Below, one piece after another: positions 1-4,783 of a stretch of DNA of 8,759 bases. The notes under the pieces were generated by a model. The model searched no databases, was not told where the DNA came from, and was given only the letters and a program-made list of their open reading frames with translations. Positions within the stretch are counted from its first letter, which is position 1. Each line of letters starts with the position of its first letter. The stretch is taken from NCBI GenBank assembly GCA_023392285.1, contig JAEVZK010000006.1:1-8759 (forward strand), in the 5' to 3' direction. The stretch comes from Armatimonadota bacterium (lineage in GTDB: Bacteria; Armatimonadota; Fimbriimonadia; Fimbriimonadales; Fimbriimonadaceae). The position numbers were made by a program, and so were the translations under genes.

Positions 1-1697
1 CGGCCAACTTTCGGCGCCATCATGTTCCCCCACAAGGCGCGCCCGTTGCAGATCGCATTGCCCCACAGAGCCCGCTCTCCCCAGATGGCGCGGAGATCCT
101 CGATCGTGCCCGTGCCCCACATGGCGCGGTCGCCCCAGATCGCCGGATCCAAGTTCACTCGAACGTTGCCATCCTCGTCGCGGCTCAGACTTGGGCTGAG
201 CGCATAAGTCCGTGCCACCACCGTGCTGCCAAGTGCGGCCGGAATGTTGATATAGCCAGCGCCATAGGTGCAGGCATCGCCGTTGCCATCAGCGTCCGTC
301 CATTTGTCGGCCGAAACCATGAGCCGAGCCTTAATTGTGTCAGGGCTGAGACTCGGGTCTGCATCGAGCATGATTGCCGCAGCCGCTGAGACAACCGGAG
401 CCGCCATCGAAGTGCCCGACAAGCGGAAATACTGATCGGAAAGCTTCTTGTCATTGCTCTTGACACCCTTCACATAATCCCGTCGAAATACCCCAACCTG
501 GTCGGGATAGCTAGTCGCCAGGTAGCTGTCGTCTTTCGGCTGAGTGGAAATGACCCGGTTGCCTGGGGCCACGAGGTCGGGCTTAAGAACGAAGTCAACC
601 CGGCTTGGACCGCGGCCGGAGTAGGTCGCGATGCGGTCGTTGGCCTTCGTGCCATCCGTCGACTTCATGGCGCCGACCGTGATCACGTAAGGGCTGTTCG
701 CCGGGGAGTTGATCGAGCCATAGGCCGTGCCATAACCCTCATTGTCGGTCACATTCGGGTCTGGATCTTCGGTAGAACGTCCATCGTTGCCCGCGGCACA
801 TACCACCACGATGCCGCTCTTCCAGGCAGCCTCCGCCGCTTGACAGAGCGGATCGGTCGTATAGCTTTCACCAACCGGATGGCCGAGAGACATGTTGATG
901 ACGCGGATGTTGTACTTCGTCTTGTTATCGATGCACCACTGAAGCGCAGCGATCGTTTGGCTCACCGTTCCCGAGCCCAGCCGATCCAAAACCTTTACGC
1001 TGATGATATTCGCGTTAGGTGCCACGCCGAAAAAGCTCTGCGTGTACTTGCAGGGATCGTAGGATTGAGCCGCATTTCCCGCAATGATTCCTGCGACGTG
1101 AGTTCCATGTCCGCAGTGGTCATTTGAGTCCTCTTTCGTGAAATTCACCTGAGCTTTGATCCGCTTCGTGGGCAAGATGCTGCCGAGTAGCGAACCTTGC
1201 TTGCCCAGCAGGGGTTGATCGAAATCAGGATTGTCGCGGACGCCGCTATCCAGCAGCGCGATGCCGACACCGGTTCCGAACGCCCGGTACTGCGACCACG
1301 CAACGTCCGCACCGCTGGAGCCCACGGTGAACGCGTCCGTCTTGCAAGTGTCCATGTCCTCAGACGCATGAACGACCGACGGGAACAACAGCACGTCGCG
1401 GAGATTCTTGACCGGCACGTTCACGGCAAGGGACTTGATGATCGGGAGTCGATTGTAGATGTACCCACCCAGCTTGGTGAGCGCCTTCTCTTCACGAACT
1501 GACATTTCGCCAGAAGTCTTGAGGATGAGATTGATTCGGCCGCTCGGATGGCTCCGTGAAGCTTTGGCGACGAACACATCGGTGGATGACGTCTTGGCCG
1601 AGGCCTGCGTCATAAGGACCAGTATGCCGAGAGCCGCAATCGCGGTTCGGATGGTGCGCGAATCAGCTTGGATTCCTTTCGATTTTCTTTCTGTCAT
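1..1697 (-). CDS. Secreted subtilisin-like serine protease (S8), 3' end beyond the window
   Basis: This is an exported subtilase that should cleave proteins outside the cytoplasm. The frame stays open from the ATG at 1697 to base 1, giving 565 visible codons. Residues 1-34 form a signal peptide: basic start, hydrophobic stretch at about 19-29, likely cleavage after ASA at 34. Residues about 40-120 look like an inhibitor-type propeptide. The triad is complete: Asp150 in IALLDSGV, His197 in HCGHGTHVAG, Ser430 in SGTSMAAP. Asn304 in AAGND is the oxyanion residue. A stretch of about 35 residues separates DLVAPGNRVIST from the serine motif. After the catalytic domain come Trp-Gly repeats (521-557), listed separately. 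The start is supported by GGAGG four bases upstream (1702-1706). The neighbouring gene 2064-2813 is divergent. The family call is certain; substrate and cell attachment are unknown. Confidence 0.95.
   Translation of the reverse strand, partial: MTERKSKGIQADSRTIRTAIAALGILVLMTQASAKTSSTDVFVAKASRSHPSGRINLILKTSGEMSVREEKALTKLGGYIYNRLPIIKSLAVNVPVKNLRDVLLFPSVVHASEDMDTCKTDAFTVGSSGADVAWSQYRAFGTGVGIALLDSGVRDNPDFDQPLLGKQGSLLGSILPTKRIKAQVNFTKEDSNDHCGHGTHVAGIIAGNAAQSYDPCKYTQSFFGVAPNANIISVKVLDRLGSGTVSQTIAALQWCIDNKTKYNIRVINMSLGHPVGESYTTDPLCQAAEAAWKSGIVVVCAAGNDGRSTEDPDPNVTDNEGYGTAYGSINSPANSPYVITVGAMKSTDGTKANDRIATYSGRGPSRVDFVLKPDLVAPGNRVISTQPKDDSYLATSYPDQVGVFRRDYVKGVKSNDKKLSDQYFRLSGTSMAAPVVSAAAAIMLDADPSLSPDTIKARLMVSADKWTDADGNGDACTYGAGYINIPAALGSTVVARTYALSPSLSRDEDGNVRVNLDPAIWGDRAMWGTGTIEDLRAIWGERALWGNAICNGRALWGNMMAPKVG
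27..143 (-). repeat. Tryptophan-glycine (A-hydrophobic-W-G) repeats in the protease C-terminus
   Basis: Five copies of Ala-(Ile/Met/Leu)-Trp-Gly lie in the last visible part of the protease, with tryptophans at residues 521, 527, 539, 545 and 556, so the spacing is about 6 or about 12. Three copies are preceded by Arg (RAMWG, RAIWG, RALWG) and the copies at 539 and 545 form the run AIWGERALWG. The DNA is less regular than the protein: the Ala and hydrophobic codons vary while TGG-GG is kept, which suggests selection on the peptide rather than recent slippage. From memory, similar WG-rich tails occur in other bacterial S8 proteases; their role is not known to me. The array may continue past base 1. 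Confidence 0.8.
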
Positions 1698-1701
1698 TTA
1701 A

Positions 1702-1706
1702 CCTCC
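1702..1706 (-). promoter_or_regulatory. Shine-Dalgarno site of the S8 protease
   Basis: GGAGG on the minus strand sits four bases before the ATG at 1697. It is the clearest ribosome binding site in the window and fixes the start of the protease, which also begins the signal peptide. Confidence 0.8.
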
Positions 1707-1875
1707 GTCTCTAGATGAGCTTCCAAGCGGGGCAATGTTGCTTGTCGCTCGAGACACACCGGACTGCCCAAAGCAATCCACCTTAGAGTTATCGGAGGGC
1801 CATCTGCACTTTTATTTATGCCAATTTGCCGGGATCGCCAAGGATAAATACCGGCTTTTGTCTCAATCTCCGTAG

Positions 1876-1895
1876 CGCAGACATTCCTGTCTGCG
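1876..1895. repeat. REP-like perfect palindrome
   Basis: CGCAGACA and TGTCTGCG form a perfect 8-bp stem around a TTCC loop. On the opposite strand the loop reads GGAA. There is no T-tract, so it is not an ordinary terminator. Its position in an intergenic space and its GC-rich foot with an imperfectly symmetric flank resemble repetitive extragenic palindromes, and I recall near-identical hairpins scattered through some soil-bacterial genomes. Only one copy occurs in this window, so the repeat status is inferred. Confidence 0.5.
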
Positions 1896-2010
1896 GCAAT
1901 TCCTGCAGTGATATTTGGCTACACGATGATAATCACTCAGCCTTGGCAACCAAGAATAGACAAGTGGATCAATAACCGCGTTAAGTTGCGCAGTAGGCGC
2001 TAGCCAGTTC

Positions 2011-2030
2011 CTCCGCGAGAAGCGGCGGAG
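2011..2030. other. GC-rich inverted repeat upstream of the 249-residue gene
   Basis: CTCCGC and GCGGAG form a 6-bp stem with an 8-base loop, followed by TTATAAACG. It lies 33 bases before the ATG at 2064, so it could be a leader hairpin or operator of that gene. The six-base arms are short enough to be chance, and an alternative 4-bp pairing (CCGC with GCGG) exists inside it. Confidence 0.25.
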
Positions 2031-2063
2031 TTATAAACGTTATGTCGTCCTGCGGGTTAAATC

Positions 2064-2813
2064 ATGCGAGAAAGCTCTAGCACTTTGCGCCCGCCTGATT
2101 CGCTCCTGCGGGCGTACCCGCCGGATCGGAAGGGGCTGTTCGACTTCATCCGTCCGCAGGTGACCGACCGGATGCTGGATGTGATCGCGCGCTGCGATTA
2201 TGGGCAAGGAGTTAAGGAGCACTATCGCGAGCTCGTGCGGATAAGATCCGGCATCGATTTCGACCCGCCGCTCGGCTGGTGTCCAAACGAAGTCTTATCG
2301 CTATTCAGGTGGAGCAGGTTTGAAAACGAGCAGCATTTGCGCCGCCCACACGAGTTCCACCTTGCCCGCGCCTTCTGCTGCTGCGCGTTGCTGCTCACGT
2401 CGAACAACGATGCCGACCCGACGCCGTTTAGTAGCGACACTCTCGCCCCGCTCGTCGAATCCTGCCTAGAACTCGGCCCAAGCTGTCACGATCGATTGCT
2501 TCCTTTCCTCACGTACACTCTGACTGTGATGGAGCCCTGGGATGAAGATTTCCTCTTCCACGCCTTCGCACTGGCCGCCGTCCTCGGCCTCATCAAACAT
2601 CCTCTGTATCCCGAAGCGCTGGATTGGCTGATACAAGCGCAAAACGACATCCTCCCGTGGCACAAGCGCGATGGGCAGCCTCGCACGTTCTTAGAAATAG
2701 GATTTCACAGCATTAGCGCACCAATATGGCGCAAGCTCGTTCGGCGGCTGATCGATGAGACCGCACCGCATGGCCGTCACGACGAGATCCTAGCCGAGAT
2801 CGCACGTTATTGA
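2064..2813 (+). CDS. Hypothetical protein, 249 residues
   Basis: I do not recognise this family. The product has no signal peptide and no continuous membrane segment, so it is probably cytoplasmic. It looks alpha-helical: amphipathic helices alternate with short Pro/Asp-rich turns, and a hydrophobic stretch lies at about 145-178. Notable features are a CCC triplet at 105-107, further cysteines at 44, 73, 134 and 141, and a basic segment (IWRKLVRRLI) at 221-230 before an acidic end. The composition matches a normal folded protein and its GC content resembles the conserved genes here. No good ribosome binding site precedes the ATG at 2064, so the start could differ. The gene is divergent from the protease, and 221 bases separate it from the next gene. 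It is probably real; function unknown. Confidence 0.65.
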   Translation: MRESSSTLRPPDSLLRAYPPDRKGLFDFIRPQVTDRMLDVIARCDYGQGVKEHYRELVRIRSGIDFDPPLGWCPNEVLSLFRWSRFENEQHLRRPHEFHLARAFCCCALLLTSNNDADPTPFSSDTLAPLVESCLELGPSCHDRLLPFLTYTLTVMEPWDEDFLFHAFALAAVLGLIKHPLYPEALDWLIQAQNDILPWHKRDGQPRTFLEIGFHSISAPIWRKLVRRLIDETAPHGRHDEILAEIARY

Positions 2814-2943
2814 GGGGCTCGCTCGTATGCGGCGCGGGTGCCACAGCAGTTTAGAAGCCTCGGTTGCGCCAGCCGAATGAAATAAGGTCAGCGACACGGA
2901 CTTCGTTAGTTGTTTTGGCGCCTTGTGGCGAGATCAACACCGC

Positions 2944-2959
2944 AGCAACAACGGTTGCT
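2944..2959. other. Small inverted repeat between two hypothetical genes
   Basis: AGCAAC and GTTGCT pair as a 6-bp stem with a 4-base AACG loop. It lies 131 bases after the stop of the 249-residue gene and 76 bases before the next start. No T-run follows on either strand, so a terminator role is doubtful. The rest of 2814-3034 shows nothing that I can name. Confidence 0.2.
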
Positions 2960-3034
2960 ATCATGACTTAATTGTAGCTGGCAGTCCGGGCAACTCCGCC
3001 TTGCACTTCCTTTGTGGGGCGGAAGTAAGATCGT

Positions 3035-4114
3035 GTGATGTTGGACCAGACGATGCTGAATTCCTGGATGGACACCATTCAGGAAGCGGCTATTTCAGCA
3101 GTGTCGATCGAAGGCGGGTCTGAACTGAACAGGATGTTTATCTTCGACATCAAGTTCCGAGAGGGCGCGCCGACCGTGTGCGCTGAGGCTGCGATAAGCG
3201 CCATTTGCTCCCTGGCTGATGACAACAGACTTAGTCTGATCCTGATGCCTAAGGCGGTCGAGAGTCTCGAAGAGGAATTTGGGATGGAGGATTTTGGAGG
3301 CTACGGTTTTGTTGAAAACCCTTTAGACGGTCACCTAACTAGGGAACCGCTATCGTTGCACGAGGGCAATCTTGTGTACGTCACCGACACTGGTATCGCT
3401 GCGATGGGTGGAACGCATAGCGGCCATCCGCACAGGGTTCCTGTCGGTCGCTTCGCCGCGGCTAACCATGAGCTTTTGATCCTTCGAGATGCGGAGCTTA
3501 TGTCAAGAAGGATCGTTCACGATCTTCAAGAGAAGTCAAAAGCACTGCTTGAGATTGCCAAGAAATCTGCGGTCGAGGTGCCGTCGTATCTTTTTGAATC
3601 CCGCAAGTACAGGCACTACAGCATGCTTCGGGAGTTTGAAGGCACAAAAACATCCTTTGAACTAGAGGCGGCTTTCGCCACCACAATCTGCTTTGCAGGT
3701 ATGATCGACGACCGTGTCGCTAATTTGGCGCTACGCTTGCGCGAGCTAAGCGCGGACGCGGCATGGTCTGGCGTTAACCTTGACAAGAATGGCAAGGCTG
3801 CTAAAGGAACAATGGCTGCAAGAACCGCAGCAAGAGCTAATTTGCACAATGGCTTTGGCAACTCCAACCCACTAAAGAAGCTCCAGAATCTTAGAAACAA
3901 CTTAATACACGCAACGAACTACTACTGCTTCGCCGAGTTAGAGAACGAGGACATACTCTTTAGCCCCTCTTTTGAGTTGGAGCAAGTCTCACCAGATAAT
4001 GATGGTTTAGAACTGCTCTCCGAGTTCACCAAGAACATATCCATCCTTTTCGAAAGCTACTTGCGGTGGTTCCTTGACGAATGCGAGCGCCAAACAAAGG
4101 GCTTGACTAATTAG
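3035..4114 (+). CDS. Hypothetical protein with a HEPN-type Rx4H motif, 359 residues
   Basis: The N-terminal half (1-165) is unrecognised. It mixes short beta-like stretches (MFIFDIKF, LSLILM, NLVYVTD, HELLILRD) with loops. The C-terminal half (about 195-355) is helical and contains LRNNLIHA, where Arg287 and His292 with Asn288 fit the R(N)x3H signature of HEPN domains. Many HEPN proteins are RNases in toxin-antitoxin, abortive-infection or CRISPR systems, but catalytically inert members with a similar RN..H motif are also common, so nuclease activity is inference. A preceding helix (FELEAAFATTICFAGMIDDR, 208-227) fits the first HEPN helix. The GTG at 3035 has GGAAG nine bases upstream; the ATG at 3038 is the alternative. 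Bases 3841-4080 are about 45% G+C, with rare-looking TTA, ATA and AGA codons, which hints at acquired DNA. No signal peptide or membrane segment is present. Confidence 0.75.
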   Translation: MMLDQTMLNSWMDTIQEAAISAVSIEGGSELNRMFIFDIKFREGAPTVCAEAAISAICSLADDNRLSLILMPKAVESLEEEFGMEDFGGYGFVENPLDGHLTREPLSLHEGNLVYVTDTGIAAMGGTHSGHPHRVPVGRFAAANHELLILRDAELMSRRIVHDLQEKSKALLEIAKKSAVEVPSYLFESRKYRHYSMLREFEGTKTSFELEAAFATTICFAGMIDDRVANLALRLRELSADAAWSGVNLDKNGKAAKGTMAARTAARANLHNGFGNSNPLKKLQNLRNNLIHATNYYCFAELENEDILFSPSFELEQVSPDNDGLELLSEFTKNISILFESYLRWFLDECERQTKGLTN

Positions 4115-4202
4115 GCTCACCATCCTCATATTCCTCTTGCCAGCCGACGTCGTCATCCTCGTCGGACGCATCTTCGGAGTCTGCTCGACGAGAACTCCGT
4201 TC
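4110..4202 (-). pseudogene. Possible decayed gene 3' end with acidic tail
   Basis: On the minus strand an open stretch of 31 codons with no start ends at a TAG (4107-4109). It encodes a strongly acidic tail with the segments DSEDASDEDDD and EEYEDGEPN. Its stop overlaps the stop of the HEPN-motif gene inside the palindrome CTAATTAG (4107-4114), giving convergent ends. Just upstream, another minus-strand frame (down from 4264) reads VVKPVLFDENGVLVEQ, which looks protein-like and would join the acidic tail after a frameshift near 4180-4200. This may be a gene remnant. Short acidic frames can also arise by chance, so the call is weak. Confidence 0.25.
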
Positions 4203-4325
4203 TCATCGAACAGAACGGGCTTGACAACCGCATGAACAACACAGTCTCCCCATAGCAATACCAAAGCGTAAACGAGAAGCTACCAGCGCGCGTATTGACA
4301 ATCAGCTAAGTGCGCAAATTACCTT

Positions 4326-4589
4326 ATGAGCTCAACGAAGAAGAGATTTTCAGCCGGGGTCCTGTACATATCCAAAAAAGCGCGCCTCATCAGCTTAGTC
4401 TGCGGACTTGTATTGCTGCTCATCGGGTGCTTTACAGCGTGCAGTCACTGGATGTGGAGGACGCCAAGGAACATTCTCGTCACCTCAACTGAAGTTGGTG
4501 CCGCGACCGTACTGTTTAGCTGTTTCCTCCTCTACGGGGTGGCCGCTTCGACCCTTCAAGATTTACAGAACTCTGACGTTGATCGATGA
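4326..4589 (+). CDS. Small membrane protein, 87 residues, two membrane segments
   Basis: A basic N-terminus (MSSTKKRF, later SKKAR) is followed by a hydrophobic segment at about 20-39 (LISLVCGLVLLLIGCFTAC) and a second at about 56-75 (EVGAATVLFSCFLLYGVAAS), then a short polar end. By the positive-inside rule both ends should face the cytoplasm. The family is not recognised. No Shine-Dalgarno site precedes the ATG. A GTG at 4310 in another frame opens a competing 60-codon reading (MRKLPYELNEEEIF) whose beginning looks equally natural, so a frameshift between the two frames is possible. It lies 211 bases after the HEPN-motif gene on the same strand. The two hydrophobic stretches are the main reason to believe it is real. 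Confidence 0.5.
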   Translation: MSSTKKRFSAGVLYISKKARLISLVCGLVLLLIGCFTACSHWMWRTPRNILVTSTEVGAATVLFSCFLLYGVAASTLQDLQNSDVDR

Positions 4590-4673
4590 TCGTAACGTGG
4601 CGAGCCTAGGCCGGAAGCTAATTACCTACCTGCGGGGAGATGATAGCGAAGAGCACACGATGACCACCCCAGC

Positions 4674-4688
4674 CCTCCCGTTGGGAGG
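4674..4688. terminator. Hairpin between convergent genes, possible weak terminator
   Basis: CCTCCC and GGGAGG form a perfect 6-bp stem with a GTT loop between the convergent ends of the small membrane protein gene (stop at 4589) and the c-di-GMP gene (stop at 4784). The location suits a shared terminator. Neither strand has a T-run right after the stem: the plus side continues AAAACG, and on the minus strand the TTTT run precedes the hairpin rather than following it. Intrinsic termination would therefore be inefficient. Confidence 0.3.
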
Positions 4689-4783
4689 AAAACGCACGGG
4701 CACCCCCTCCTTTTGATGGCTCTGCCGTTTGCGGATTACGGTTGACAAATTGCTCCAGCGCAAGGGGCAGGCGACATCACTTC

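Larger units (their letters stand above)
1698..2063. other. Divergent intergenic region between the protease and the 249-residue gene
   Basis: This 366-base stretch must hold the promoters of both divergent genes, since nothing else separates them. No frame in it looks coding. It contains the protease ribosome binding site, a REP-like palindrome (1876-1895) and a GC-rich hairpin (2011-2030). The part next to the protease is AT-rich around 1805-1860. A weak sigma-70-like pair, TTGGCG and TAAATA spaced 17 bases apart, can be read on the minus strand near 1815-1845, but the match is too poor to call. No riboswitch pattern was recognised. Confidence 0.6.

Noticed and set aside
840..1502. Plus-strand frames of about 95-101 codons opposite the protease
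   Set aside because: They are antisense to the catalytic Asp, His and Asn motifs of a clear S8 protease and show no family features of their own.
1805..1860. Possible sigma-54 promoter or riboswitch ahead of the protease
   Set aside because: The GG and GC elements are 8 rather than 10 bases apart, and no conserved riboswitch core could be recognised.
2923..3123. Plus-strand frame of 66 codons ahead of and overlapping the HEPN-motif gene
   Set aside because: It overlaps the better-supported GTG/ATG start of the HEPN-motif gene in another frame, has no ribosome binding site and has no protein-like pattern.
4295..4325. TTGACA at 4295-4300 as the promoter of the small membrane protein
   Set aside because: The matching -10 position would overlap the start codon and no good hexamer is present.
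4408..4716. 102-codon plus-strand frame overlapping the small membrane protein
   Set aside because: Composition is random-like with no domain pattern; the overlapping frame has two clear membrane segments.
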